Source: Sphaerochaeta pleomorpha str. Grapes
GTDB lineage: Bacteria > Spirochaetota > Spirochaetia > Sphaerochaetales > Sphaerochaetaceae
Direction: 5' to 3'
Length of the DNA: 64,000 bases
Assembly (NCBI RefSeq): GCF_000236685.1
Contig: NC_016633.1
Span: forward strand, 1,550,001 to 1,614,000
The stretch's first letter is position 1. Each line of letters begins with the position of its first letter. This document shows, in pieces, positions 8,155 to 17,590 of the stretch. Both the position numbers and the translations under genes were made by a program. A model generated the notes under the pieces. That model did no database searches and had not been told where the DNA came from. It was given only the letters and a program-made list of their open reading frames with translations.

Positions 8155-9600
8155 ATGAAATCATCAATTGGCTTGATCGGTCTGGCTGTAATGGGGGAAA
8201 ACCTGGTCCTCAACCTGGAAAGCAAAGGATATAGTGTTGCAGTGTATAACAGGACAACCTCCAAGGTCGATTCCTTCATACAAGGCAGAGCCAAAGGCAA
8301 ACATATTACGGGTACCTATAGTCTGGAAGAACTGGTAGAAAACCTTGAAAGCCCCAGAAAGGTGATGATGATGGTGAAAGCCGGGGAAGCTGTCGACAAA
8401 ACCATCGAGGCCTTGATCCCGCTTCTCGACAAGGGAGATATCATCATAGACGGGGGAAACTCCAATTATGAAGATACCGGACGGAGACTCAAATATGTCG
8501 AAAGCAAACAATTGCTCTATATTGGAACCGGTGTATCGGGGGGCGAGGAAGGGGCATTGAAAGGTCCCTCCATAATGCCCGGAGGTTCACCGGAGGCTTG
8601 GCCTCTGGTCAAACCGATATTCCAAGCCATATCAGCAAAGGTTGGGGAGGTCCCCTGTTGTGATTGGATTGGGAAAGGCGGAGCCGGACACTTTGTAAAA
8701 ATGGTCCATAATGGCATCGAATATGGCGATATGGAGCTCATATGCGAAATCTATGACATTATGCGTAAGCTTTTACAATTAGACCCAAAAAAAATGGAAC
8801 AGGTTTTTTCAGAGTGGAACAAAAGCGTCCTCGATTCCTACCTGATTGAAATCACCAAGGATATCATGGCCTTTATGGATGAAGACGGCACCCCGCTTGT
8901 AGACCATATCCTCGATTCTGCAGGACAGAAGGGAACCGGGAAATGGACAGGCATCGAGGCACTCAAGGCAGGAGTTCCCCTTACCTTGATCGTGGAGTCG
9001 GTCTTCGCGCGCAGTGTGAGCAGCCAGAGAGAGGAACGTCTGGTTGCCAGCAAGGTTTTCCCAGCCACTGCCATCACCCCGGTAGAAGATCAACAGACTT
9101 TCATTACCATGCTCGAGAAAGCCCTCTACGCTGCAAAGATCATTTCCTATGCCCAGGGGTTTGCACTTATAAAGAGTGCCGGCGAAACAAACGACTGGGA
9201 TCTAGACCTTGGCAATATTGCGCTTTTATGGCGTGGAGGATGCATTATCCGCTCTGCTTTCCTTGATAAAATCAGCAAAGCCTTTATGAGCAAAAAAGAT
9301 CTCCCGAATTTGATCCTTGACCCCTATTTCTTAAAAATCCTAATGGAAAACCAGGAAAGCCTGCGAAAGGTTGTCGCAACGGCAATTTTGAATGGCATCC
9401 CCACTCCTTCTCTCTCTGCAGCCTTGTCCTGGTTTGATAGTTACAGGTGCGATAACCTTCCTGCAAATCTGCTCCAGGCACAACGTGATTATTTTGGGGC
9501 ACATACATATGAAAGGATTGATAAAAAGAGAGGGGAATTCTTCCACACCAACTGGACCGGACATGGGGGCGAGACCGTTTCTACCACGTATAGCATCTAG
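8155..9600 (+). CDS. gnd: 6-phosphogluconate dehydrogenase (decarboxylating)
   Basis: 481 residues, full length for the long Gnd form. N-terminal Rossmann motif GLIGLAVMGENLVLN, the family box IIDGGNSNYEDTGRR, GVSGGEEGALKGPSIMPGG and the catalytic Lys/Asn segment GAGHFVKMVHNGIEYGDM are all present. It converts 6-phosphogluconate to ribulose 5-phosphate and CO2 with NAD(P)+. It follows the regulator by 13 nt with a GAGGAGA ribosome site. Placed here rather than with housekeeping pentose-phosphate genes, it probably finishes a route that makes 6-phosphogluconate from an imported sugar acid. Confidence 0.96.
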   Translation: MKSSIGLIGLAVMGENLVLNLESKGYSVAVYNRTTSKVDSFIQGRAKGKHITGTYSLEELVENLESPRKVMMMVKAGEAVDKTIEALIPLLDKGDIIIDGGNSNYEDTGRRLKYVESKQLLYIGTGVSGGEEGALKGPSIMPGGSPEAWPLVKPIFQAISAKVGEVPCCDWIGKGGAGHFVKMVHNGIEYGDMELICEIYDIMRKLLQLDPKKMEQVFSEWNKSVLDSYLIEITKDIMAFMDEDGTPLVDHILDSAGQKGTGKWTGIEALKAGVPLTLIVESVFARSVSSQREERLVASKVFPATAITPVEDQQTFITMLEKALYAAKIISYAQGFALIKSAGETNDWDLDLGNIALLWRGGCIIRSAFLDKISKAFMSKKDLPNLILDPYFLKILMENQESLRKVVATAILNGIPTPSLSAALSWFDSYRCDNLPANLLQAQRDYFGAHTYERIDKKRGEFFHTNWTGHGGETVSTTYSI

Positions 9601-9610
9601 GAGATTGATA

Positions 9611-10711
9611 ATGGCAACACTACAGATTCGAAAGAAAAGTTCCCAGGCCTTTGATTTCATCTCACTCGGGGCTTTGGTCATCAGACTCGACCCGGGCATT
9701 GTTCCTTTTGCCTATGCAAACGATTTTACGGTACACGTTTCAGGTGGGGAATATAATGTCTCGGCAAACCTTTCCCAGGCCTTCAGCCAGAAATGTGGTA
9801 TTGCCTCGGCTATGGTGGATTATCCCATCGGAATGAAAATCGAGAACGAAGTACGAAAGATGGGAGTATTTGGATTTTACAAGCGATATGCACATGACGG
9901 GGTACGTGGGCCCAACATGGCCCAGGTATACAGTGACCGGGGCCAAGGGCTGAGGGCACCGGTAGTTTTCTACAATAGAGCCAATGAGGCGGCGGCGTTA
10001 CTCGATGCAAAGAGTTTTGACTGGGACGAGATTTTCGCCCCGGGTATACGCTGGTTCCATAGCGGGGGAATTTTCAGCGCCCTTTCTCCGAATATCCCAG
10101 AACTCATCATCGATGCAATGAAAAAAGCAAAGGAAAAAGGGGCTATCGTTTCCTTTGACCTGAATTATAGGGCAAAACTCTGGAACTCCATAGCAAAAAA
10201 GGGAGAGGTTCCCCAACAAGTCGCTGTGAAAATTCTTTCCTCCATAGTCGAGAATGTTGATGTATTGATAGGAAATGAGGAAGACTTGCAGATGGGACTG
10301 GGCCTGAGAGGCCCTGAAGTCACTTCGCAGGGAAAACTTGACCCCTCCTCTTTCTATGCCATGATGGAGACTGTCTCCAGGCGGTTTCCGAATATTAAGG
10401 CGGTGGCAACCACCATGCGGGAAGTAAAGTCAACAAATCGCCATGACTGGAGCGCAGTGCTCTGGTATGACGGGCAAGGATACCAAGCTCCCACCTGTAC
10501 TTTAGATGTCTACGATAGAGTTGGCGGAGGTGATGGCTTTGCAGCTGGCCTGATCTATGGTTTTCTACAAGGGAAAACCCCACAGGAGGCCCTCAACCTA
10601 GGTTGGGCTCACGGGGCTTTGCTGACCTCCTTCCCTGGAGACACAACCATGGCGACACTCAGCCAAGTCGAAGCCTTGACCAATGGCCCTAATGCAAGAA
10701 TTCAGAGGTAA
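9611..10711 (+). CDS. PfkB-family sugar kinase, 2-keto-3-deoxygluconate kinase-like
   Basis: 366 residues from ATG 9611, 10 nt after gnd; the frame is open further upstream but that part overlaps gnd. PfkB features: FHSGGIFSALSP, FDLNYRAKLW (the N-Y-R of KDG kinases), VLIGNEEDL, and the C-terminal anion-hole/catalytic-base motif DRVGGGDGFAAGLIYGF. KdgK-like proteins phosphorylate 2-keto-3-deoxygluconate or similar keto acids at O6. No KDPG aldolase is present here, so in this operon it may phosphorylate another (keto)aldonic acid that gnd or a dehydrogenase then uses. Its substrate is inferred only from family and context. Confidence 0.85.
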   Translation: MATLQIRKKSSQAFDFISLGALVIRLDPGIVPFAYANDFTVHVSGGEYNVSANLSQAFSQKCGIASAMVDYPIGMKIENEVRKMGVFGFYKRYAHDGVRGPNMAQVYSDRGQGLRAPVVFYNRANEAAALLDAKSFDWDEIFAPGIRWFHSGGIFSALSPNIPELIIDAMKKAKEKGAIVSFDLNYRAKLWNSIAKKGEVPQQVAVKILSSIVENVDVLIGNEEDLQMGLGLRGPEVTSQGKLDPSSFYAMMETVSRRFPNIKAVATTMREVKSTNRHDWSAVLWYDGQGYQAPTCTLDVYDRVGGGDGFAAGLIYGFLQGKTPQEALNLGWAHGALLTSFPGDTTMATLSQVEALTNGPNARIQR

Positions 10712-10713
10712 TC

Positions 10714-11748
10714 ATGAAAGCACTGGTGATGACCGAATACAAGAAACTCACTTTTCTGGACGTACCGACCCCGGTTTTGGAGAAACCAAAGCAAGTTTTG
10801 GTACGGATAAAGGCAGCTTCCATCTGCGGAAGTGATATTCATGGGTTCGATGGTTCTACAGGAAGACGGAAGCCCCCGATTATCATGGGGCATGAGGCAA
10901 GCGGAATCATTGAGGCGGTAGGGGCCTCCGTGACTAGGTTCAAGATTGGGGATCGGGTTACCTTTGACTCTACCATCAATTGTGGCACCTGTTCTTTCTG
11001 CACAAGTGGTTTTCCAAACCTCTGTGACAACAGGAAGGTTCTTGGCGTTAGTTGCGATGAATACAAACAGGATGGAATCTTTGCAGAATATGCACTCATT
11101 GAAGAACACATACTCTACAAGATTCCAGATTCCCTGCCGTTTATCCAGGCTTCCCTAACCGAACCTGCAAGTGTGGCAGCCCATGCAATTGCCCGTAACC
11201 AACCGATTCTGGGAGAAGATGTCGCGGTGGTGGGAAGTGGCCTTATAGGGCTGTTGCTCATCAAGCTATTGCGACCCTTGGTCAGTGGCAGGATTTTTGT
11301 ATTGGAAACAGATGGGTCAAGACGCGATATGGCTCTCAAATGCGGTGCCGATTTCGCTGTAGACCCCAGAGATGCAAATCTAGTCTCCTGGATTGCCGAG
11401 AAAACCGAAAGCCATATGGTCGACCGGGTGTTTGAAGCAGTCGGGGCCACCTCTTCAATCGGCAGCGCAATCGATATTACCCGTAAAGGGGGCACTGTCG
11501 TACTGGTAGGGAATATCAGTGCCAAAGTCGATATGCCACTGCAGAAAATAGTGACCCGTCAACTTACCCTGAGAGGCAGTTGCGCCATAAGTGGGGAATA
11601 CCCTACTGTTATCAAGCTGATGGCATCAGGCAAGCTTGAGGTACAGGATTTAATCAGCAAGACAGCACCTCTTAGCGAAGGCCAGATTTGGTTTGACAAA
11701 TTGTATAACAGAGAAGACAACCTATTGAAAGTCGTCCTACTACCCTAA
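10714..11748 (+). CDS. Zinc-dependent medium-chain dehydrogenase (sorbitol/threonine dehydrogenase type)
   Basis: 344 residues. Catalytic zinc residues sit in SICGSDIHGF and IIMGHEASG, the structural zinc four-Cys loop is CGTCSFCTSGFPNLC, and the NAD(P) fold has AVVGSGLIGLLLIKLL. Proteins of this class oxidise a secondary alcohol of a polyol, aldonate or threonine. Start ATG lies 2 nt after the kinase stop, so they are tightly coupled. It shares the unusual GSD..G..GRR.PP.IMGHE pattern with the dehydrogenase at 34460-35488, which suggests they are paralogues for related substrates. Confidence 0.9.
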   Translation: MKALVMTEYKKLTFLDVPTPVLEKPKQVLVRIKAASICGSDIHGFDGSTGRRKPPIIMGHEASGIIEAVGASVTRFKIGDRVTFDSTINCGTCSFCTSGFPNLCDNRKVLGVSCDEYKQDGIFAEYALIEEHILYKIPDSLPFIQASLTEPASVAAHAIARNQPILGEDVAVVGSGLIGLLLIKLLRPLVSGRIFVLETDGSRRDMALKCGADFAVDPRDANLVSWIAEKTESHMVDRVFEAVGATSSIGSAIDITRKGGTVVLVGNISAKVDMPLQKIVTRQLTLRGSCAISGEYPTVIKLMASGKLEVQDLISKTAPLSEGQIWFDKLYNREDNLLKVVLLP

Positions 11749-11764
11749 TAAAAGAAGGTTTACT

Positions 11765-12832
11765 GTGGTCAAATATGCACTCATCGGATATGGGAAGGTT
11801 GCACAATTGCATGCAAGGGCATTGCAAGAAGCCAAGGATTGCATACTGGTTGCCGTATATGGCAGGGATTTTGAAAAAGCCAAGCTGTTTGCAGAAAAAT
11901 GGGGCATCCAAGCCTTTGCCAGCATTTCCCAAATGGTTGATGAAGCAAAAATTGATGCAGTCATCATCACGACACCCCACCCTCTGCATAAAATACATGC
12001 GCTTTTGGCCTTGCAGGCCGGAGCCCACGTGCTTGTAGAAAAACCTATGGCCCTAACCGTCGCGGATTGCCAGGAAATGATCACCGTCGCAAAGCAGTAC
12101 AATCGAGAACTCGGGGTTATCAGCCAACGGCGCTGGTATCCAGCCTGTCAGAGGATACATAAGGCAATCGAAGAAGGAAAACTCGGCATACCGATGCTAG
12201 GACAGGTAACCATGTTGGGATGGAGAGACCAGAGCTACTATGAGAGCGACCCCTGGCGGGGGAAATGGGAAACCGAGGGCGGTGGAGTTCTCATCAACCA
12301 AGCCCCCCATCAACTTGACTTACTCCACTGGTACCTGGGACCGGTCAAAGAAGTATTCTCGTACTGGGATAATATCAACCATCCCTATATTGAGGTAGAG
12401 GATACGGCTGTCGCTACCGTGCGCTTTGCAAGCGGGGCCATGGCTAGCATCCTTGTCTCCAATTCCCAGAAACCAGGAATCTATGCAAAAGTGCATATCC
12501 ATGGATCCAGTGCCTATTCTGCAGGGGTACAGACTGATGGAGGCGCTATGTTCATAGCAGGAAGGAGCGGGGTGCTGGAACCGCCTTTCAATGACCTGTG
12601 GACTATCGAGGGCGAACAGCAGAATCTTGAACCCTGGAAACAAGCAGATACCGAGTTCTTCAAGACAATCGATGCCACCTGGTATTTCTTCAAACTTCAG
12701 CAGGAGGATTTCGCCAATGCAATCCTCAGCGGAAAAACGTGCAGCTCTCCCGGTGAAGAGGGAATGGAAACAGTTAAACTCATAGAGGGCATGTATCTTT
12801 CAGGGAAATCAAAACAACCGGTTAGATATTAA
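11765..12832 (+). CDS. Gfo/Idh/MocA-family oxidoreductase
   Basis: 355 residues, starting at GTG 11765 behind AAGAAGG. N-terminal Rossmann fold (YALIGYGKVAQLHARALQ), the family EKP motif in HVLVEKPMALT, and the C-terminal alpha/beta domain with GGGVLINQAPHQLDLLHWYLG carrying the catalytic His. Family members oxidise or reduce sugars, inositols or sugar nucleotides using NAD(P). As last gene of the operon it may perform the first oxidation or an epimerisation-by-oxidation step together with the zinc dehydrogenase. Confidence 0.92.
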   Translation: MVKYALIGYGKVAQLHARALQEAKDCILVAVYGRDFEKAKLFAEKWGIQAFASISQMVDEAKIDAVIITTPHPLHKIHALLALQAGAHVLVEKPMALTVADCQEMITVAKQYNRELGVISQRRWYPACQRIHKAIEEGKLGIPMLGQVTMLGWRDQSYYESDPWRGKWETEGGGVLINQAPHQLDLLHWYLGPVKEVFSYWDNINHPYIEVEDTAVATVRFASGAMASILVSNSQKPGIYAKVHIHGSSAYSAGVQTDGGAMFIAGRSGVLEPPFNDLWTIEGEQQNLEPWKQADTEFFKTIDATWYFFKLQQEDFANAILSGKTCSSPGEEGMETVKLIEGMYLSGKSKQPVRY

Positions 12833-12834
12833 TA

Positions 12835-12872
12835 AACAGCATCGCCTACCTGGTAGGGAAAGTGATGCTGTT
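12835..12872. terminator. Stem-loop between two convergent operons
   Basis: AACAGCATC (12835-12843) pairs with GATGCTGTT (12864-12872), with an inner CCTACC/GGTAGG stem. No strong T-run follows on either strand (GTTTATT on the minus side), so it is at best a weak bidirectional terminator. Confidence 0.5.
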
Positions 12873-12891
12873 CAGCTTTCATCAAGTACAC

Positions 12892-13878
12892 CTATCTGAT
12901 CAAATCACCAAGTTGTTCGCCCATTGAGCAGATATCAAGCCCTTTGGTGAATTGCAGGCAAGTCCCCGAAGGATATCTCACCTTCTCTACCCACCGTGGA
13001 GGAATCTGGGATAGACCGAACTTAGCCCCCAGGATGGCTCCGGCAACAGCTCCGATAGTATCGGCATCACGTGCAAAGTTACCAGCCAAAACCAAACCGC
13101 TTCTAAAATCCTGATGGGAAAGAGCAAGACAGGCAAAGGCAGCCGGAATGGCCTCAGCAGTAGTTGCCCAAACGCTGGCACGCAATTGGTCATGCAACGG
13201 CATCCAGCAATCCAAGATATTTCCCTGATGTTCCTCAATAATGGCAAAAGCCTGTTTCATATTGTAGTAAAGCCAGCTATCGGTTGGCATCGTCTCCATT
13301 GCAGCGGCGAAAATTTCCTCGAAGGAGCCATCAACCATCGCTACGCTCACAGCGGCAGCTACAGCCTGGGCTCCCCAGATACCATCCTCAGAGTGGCTTA
13401 TGGAAGCATCGACTTCGGCCATCAAGGCCGCTCTTTTCGGATCTCCGGCACATATGATTCCAACAGGTGGGATTCTCATGGCTGTTCCATCACTCATGTG
13501 GAACGTGTTGAACTTCCCTGACTGGGGAGGTCTCAACCCCTTTCTGAGATTGTTTGCAGCAGCAAGTTCGCTTGCACCACCCCGCTTATATTCATCTTGT
13601 ACCACTACATCTTCAAACCACGCCTTTACCACAGCATCTGTGGAAAGGTCGCCCTTACAGCGTATCAAAGTCTTTGCAGTCAACAAGGCAAATTCCGTAT
13701 CATCAGTACTCCAGGTAGCCCCTGCATTGAAATCGGTAATAAACCCATAGCTTTCCCGGTTCGCCTGCATCCTAGCAGCATCCCCGAAGGAATCGCCGAT
13801 AGCCAGCCCTATCAAAGACCCCACGGCCCTGTCTTTCACCAACCCCCTATCTGAGGCCAGTTCCTTTCTCGTTATCAT
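12892..13878 (-). CDS. ADP-ribosylglycohydrolase-fold protein
   Basis: 328 residues, normal length for the ARH/DraG family. The metal-binding signatures are GLAIGDSFGDAARM near residue 25, WSTDDTEFALLTAKTL near 57 and RDADTIGAVAGAILGAKFG in the last quarter, so both Mg2+ sites look intact. Family members remove ADP-ribose from proteins or small molecules, but many relatives in sugar operons have no tested substrate. It is the last gene of the GntR/AtuA/ABC operon, 12 nt after a second, larger ARH-type gene. A catabolic role in hydrolysing an N- or O-glycoside brought in by the transporter is an inference from this context. Confidence 0.88.
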   Translation of the reverse strand: MITRKELASDRGLVKDRAVGSLIGLAIGDSFGDAARMQANRESYGFITDFNAGATWSTDDTEFALLTAKTLIRCKGDLSTDAVVKAWFEDVVVQDEYKRGGASELAAANNLRKGLRPPQSGKFNTFHMSDGTAMRIPPVGIICAGDPKRAALMAEVDASISHSEDGIWGAQAVAAAVSVAMVDGSFEEIFAAAMETMPTDSWLYYNMKQAFAIIEEHQGNILDCWMPLHDQLRASVWATTAEAIPAAFACLALSHQDFRSGLVLAGNFARDADTIGAVAGAILGAKFGLSQIPPRWVEKVRYPSGTCLQFTKGLDICSMGEQLGDLIR

Positions 13879-13890
13879 ATATTCTCCCTC

Positions 13891-16011
13891 TTATAGTTCT
13901 TCCACAGACAAATTACCAAATCCACAACGCCCTGTGCCAAACAAGGCATACCCAACCATCCCATACGCAAAGGAACTATCGTTACAGGAAACTATTGGTT
14001 TTCCATCCATTTCAAACGACAACACAGTCCCAACCGCGCGAAAAACAAACGTATAGGCTTTTTCGTAAACCGGGGTGAAGGTTTCGCTTACCAATGCCTT
14101 GAACACCCCTTGTTCATGCTTGAAGATGCCTATTTTCCCCTGATGGAACCCTGCATAATACCCTCGTCTCGCCCCTTGAACCCTAACAGAAACCAGATGG
14201 GAAGTACCGGTATGGGGGAAAAGGGTACCCTTGACAACCACATCCTCTGCAAAATAATTCCCTGTATAGGATTCACCATGATCGAGAACCATCGCCTCCA
14301 TCATCATGGTATTGTTTTTATCTTTGACCAAATCCCAGGATCCATGATTATGGCTGAACGGGGTGATGGAGGCAAATTCCTTCTTCTGGCACTGTAAGTC
14401 GATTAAATACCTAGGCTTACCGGTGACTGTGAATCGATCAAGGTACAGACAGCCGAAGTCCCGATTCTTTGCAGGGGAATTCGACTCAAAAAGGATTCCG
14501 ACCTCATCAATCATAGATCCTCTCAGTGCAGGAAGGTCTCCATCGATGACAAAGGAAATATCTTTCCACCCTTCGTCCCAGACAATCTGTGAGCCGAAAG
14601 TGATGATTTCCTTTGTTGAGCTGTTCCTGACATACGGTGAAAGCGCGACACTTTCTCCACTGAACTTCTCGAGTCTGATTTTCATTGATACCGTTTGTCC
14701 CGGATAGATAGTCGGGGAGAATACAGGCATGTACCGTTCGTCATCAAAATCGGAGCGGCAATAGAAAGGCTTGTAAAAAATCCTGCACGACTGTGGACGA
14801 ACCATTCGGTCAAACAAAACTTCCAGTGCACCGTCACCACCAACTCCCGCTACTGCATTGTTGCGCAAACTACAGGAAAAGGTATTCGACAGCCGAAAAC
14901 CATGGGTCGACCCCGGAAGGGAAAAGTCAAAATCCAAACGACCTTCACAACTATCCAGTTCTTTTGGAATAACCTTTCCGTCAAGTCGAAGAGAAAGACT
15001 ATACAGTTGTTTGACATAGGTAGGGACATCCAGAATATTCAAGTAACCGGAAATCCCGGAAAGGACAATCATGTCATTGACCGGTTTTCGATAATGACCG
15101 GGAATGGAGGCAAGGCCACCTGCAACACCTAGGATGGAACCGACATTTCCGGCATTGCAGTCGGTATCCCAGCCTGCCATCGTGGCTATTTCGATTCCCC
15201 TGGCAAAGGTCCTGCCATACAGCAAAGCCATGATGCAAACCCCTGCATTGGGAATAATATGACAGACTCCAGGATACCTGTCATAGCCCCAGTTTTCCTG
15301 GAGATACTGCAGGCATTCTTTCCAATCAAGAGGATGTTCCCGATGGAACGCACGTACTGCTTCAACTACCTTGGCATAGGTACTTTCCGGGGGGATACAG
15401 GAAAGCCCTACAGCAATAAGTTCCTCGACGTTATCGGTTTCAAAAGCCTGGGCAATGCAGGCGGCTATAAAGGAAGCTCCATTGAGCCCATCGCCGTCAT
15501 GGGAAACACTGGCTGCTGTTTTTGCATAGGAAGCTGCCCTTGGGGGATTGCCAGGGAATACGAAACCCCAGGTATCGATAAAAATCTGGCCGCCAATCTG
15601 TTCTGCAAGGATTTTCCCGTTTGTTTCAATGGACCCGGAGGCAGGAGCGGGGATACCATTTTTCAGGTTCAAGTATGCAGTATGTTCGGTGCTGACCCCA
15701 TAGCCGCCCCACCAGAACATGCCTATGCCCTCACGCGAATAGTTCAGCCAAGCTTCGCTTACATCTTTTGCAGTGAGCGTTCGGTCAATTGCTCCGTCAT
15801 GTAAGGCACGGAGGAAGAAGACAGGGCCATTTACATCATCGTCTGCTGCAAAGTTCTTGAATTCCTTGACGTACGACTTGATATCGCCATAGAACCGTTC
15901 GATCCGTTCACTATTCCATAGCGTCGGTTCAACCGGGGCTCCCAGGCGAATACCGATGTTCATACCCAAAAAGCCTGCATAGATTTTCTCAAGAATGACC
16001 GATGTTTCCAT
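13891..16011 (-). CDS. Large ADP-ribosylglycohydrolase-fold protein with extra C-terminal region
   Basis: 706 residues. The first 330 or so form an ARH domain: GFLGMNIGIRLGAPVEP, AADDDVNGPVFFLRAL and AGWDTDCNAGNVGSILGVAG give the metal ligands. The remaining 370 residues do not belong to that family: they are rich in beta-type segments and end in a stretch (ending YALFGTGRCGFGNLSVEEL) that reads like a LamG/concanavalin-like beta-sandwich of the sort that binds glycans. No signal peptide is visible, so it should be cytoplasmic. It directly follows the binding-protein gene, separated by a stem-loop. Substrate unknown. Confidence 0.82.
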   Translation of the reverse strand: METSVILEKIYAGFLGMNIGIRLGAPVEPTLWNSERIERFYGDIKSYVKEFKNFAADDDVNGPVFFLRALHDGAIDRTLTAKDVSEAWLNYSREGIGMFWWGGYGVSTEHTAYLNLKNGIPAPASGSIETNGKILAEQIGGQIFIDTWGFVFPGNPPRAASYAKTAASVSHDGDGLNGASFIAACIAQAFETDNVEELIAVGLSCIPPESTYAKVVEAVRAFHREHPLDWKECLQYLQENWGYDRYPGVCHIIPNAGVCIMALLYGRTFARGIEIATMAGWDTDCNAGNVGSILGVAGGLASIPGHYRKPVNDMIVLSGISGYLNILDVPTYVKQLYSLSLRLDGKVIPKELDSCEGRLDFDFSLPGSTHGFRLSNTFSCSLRNNAVAGVGGDGALEVLFDRMVRPQSCRIFYKPFYCRSDFDDERYMPVFSPTIYPGQTVSMKIRLEKFSGESVALSPYVRNSSTKEIITFGSQIVWDEGWKDISFVIDGDLPALRGSMIDEVGILFESNSPAKNRDFGCLYLDRFTVTGKPRYLIDLQCQKKEFASITPFSHNHGSWDLVKDKNNTMMMEAMVLDHGESYTGNYFAEDVVVKGTLFPHTGTSHLVSVRVQGARRGYYAGFHQGKIGIFKHEQGVFKALVSETFTPVYEKAYTFVFRAVGTVLSFEMDGKPIVSCNDSSFAYGMVGYALFGTGRCGFGNLSVEEL

Positions 16012-16041
16012 AATTCCCCCGTTTTACAAACAAAGAAAGCA

Positions 16042-16071
16042 CACATGCCTTGAGCAAAGGCAAGGCATGTG
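16042..16071 (-). other. Intercistronic stem-loop after the solute-binding-protein gene
   Basis: Perfect 11-bp stem CACATGCCTTG/CAAGGCATGTG with an 8-nt loop, 10 nt past the stop of the LplA-like binding protein and before the large ARH gene. No T-run follows on the transcribed strand. Confidence 0.75.
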
Positions 16072-16081
16072 GCCGAGTACG

Positions 16082-17563
16082 TTAGTTCAAAACCGTTGCA
16101 AGGTATTTGCTGATTTCAGTACCACCTGCCTTGTTCCATTTTACGACGAATTCGTCGAAATCGGAAACAGGGCGTACACCACGGATGATATCAGTGGAAT
16201 ATTCGCGGTACAGCTTATCCATTGCATCTTTGAGGGGAAGCAAATCCTCAGGAAGCAAGACATTGGTATCTGGGGCAAAATACTTTGCAGCCTCATCCAA
16301 TGACTTGATAGCCGGAGCGGAAAGGACATCGCCTTCAACCTTGGAAAGATCGAGTCCATTCATGGTTGGCCAGAATTTTGCCCACCAGGAAGGGAATTTG
16401 TCAGTCAGGACGTACTTGCCGTTCTGGACGGTATAATGGATACCTTCCAGTCCAAGCTTGTCCAATTTGCGGCCGTCAGGCCCTGCCATATACTCCAATA
16501 CTGCCCAAGCTGCATCTTTGACAGGAGAACCTGAACTCATGGCGAAACCTCGTGATTCCTTGGTTACGTCGATGCTCTGGTATGCCTGGCTTATACCTTT
16601 GGCAGGAGGCAGAACTGCAAGGTCCACCCCTTGGGTTTCTTTCATCTTGTTATTATAGACATTGACGACATCCCCGGCAGTTCCTGCAACAAACCCGGCA
16701 GTACCTTCATAGAAGGCCTGTTCCATGGTGTCCCAGGTCTTGGTAACATATTCATTGTCCAAAAGCCCATCGGCATACAGTTTGGCATAGAAAGCAAGTT
16801 TATTCTTTGCTGCCATCGTTGCATCGGAATACACCCAGGTGCCGTTTTCTTTGACAATGGTAGCAGTAATGCCAAAGGCATGGTTGAAAACCGAATCGAG
16901 TTTGAGGATTCCGCCATCGGTGGTAATCGGCCACTGGCAAAGTCCACTTTCTTTCATTTCCTTGAACAGGGCATAGTAGGCATCTACACTTGGATTTTCA
17001 AGCAAAGCCTTGCTACTCTTCAAAGAAGCAAACCAGTCAGACCTCATGACAGGAATCTGCACGCGGGCAGGAGCGAGCCACATCAAGTACGGATAGTTTT
17101 TCAAAGCTGCTTTCGTCTGGTCGGGCATGATTGCCTTTACATTGGTTGACTTCTCTACATATGGAGTCAAATCCTCAAGCAGTCCATCAAGTGCCAAAGG
17201 CTGGTCATTTCCCTGGAAATACACCAGATCGGGTGCAATTTGACCAGTACGGAAAGCAATGGGAACAACCGTCTTGTACGACCCGGTCGGAGCACTGAGA
17301 ATTTCCAAATCAACATAATTGCCTTCTTTGGCCATTCCCTGCTCGATCAAAGCCTCCAGTTTACCAAGCTGATCAGCATCGGTAATAGGATCAACATCCT
17401 TGCACATGTACGTAACCTTAACCGGTGACGAAGCAGTTCCGATACCCTTTGAAGAGCCTGATGCTCCTGCTGCCTGGCTGGGGACTTCCTTCGCGCCCGT
17501 AGCAAATACGAACCCTGTACTTAAAAGCAGTACCAGAGCCACCACTACCTTTTTCTTTCCCAT
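16082..17563 (-). CDS. LplA-type extracellular solute-binding protein
   Basis: 493 residues, the longer (about 500) size of LplA/YtcQ binding proteins rather than the 420 of MalE types. The signal peptide is KKKVVVALVLLLSTGFVFA after the start. An upstream in-frame ATG at 17587 exists, but AAGGAGG lies just before ATG 17563, so 17563 is chosen. The protein includes a WAVLEYMAGPDGRKLDKLG segment typical of the family C-terminal half. It works with the LplB and LplC permeases encoded immediately upstream; members of this group import oligosaccharides or glycoside-like compounds. Confidence 0.93.
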   Translation of the reverse strand: MGKKKVVVALVLLLSTGFVFATGAKEVPSQAAGASGSSKGIGTASSPVKVTYMCKDVDPITDADQLGKLEALIEQGMAKEGNYVDLEILSAPTGSYKTVVPIAFRTGQIAPDLVYFQGNDQPLALDGLLEDLTPYVEKSTNVKAIMPDQTKAALKNYPYLMWLAPARVQIPVMRSDWFASLKSSKALLENPSVDAYYALFKEMKESGLCQWPITTDGGILKLDSVFNHAFGITATIVKENGTWVYSDATMAAKNKLAFYAKLYADGLLDNEYVTKTWDTMEQAFYEGTAGFVAGTAGDVVNVYNNKMKETQGVDLAVLPPAKGISQAYQSIDVTKESRGFAMSSGSPVKDAAWAVLEYMAGPDGRKLDKLGLEGIHYTVQNGKYVLTDKFPSWWAKFWPTMNGLDLSKVEGDVLSAPAIKSLDEAAKYFAPDTNVLLPEDLLPLKDAMDKLYREYSTDIIRGVRPVSDFDEFVVKWNKAGGTEISKYLATVLN

Positions 17564-17590
17564 AAAAAACCTCCTTGGTTTTTGCATAGC

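Noticed and set aside
15259-15804. 181-codon plus-strand open frame
   Set aside because: Antisense shadow of the large ARH gene; no ribosome site or family features.
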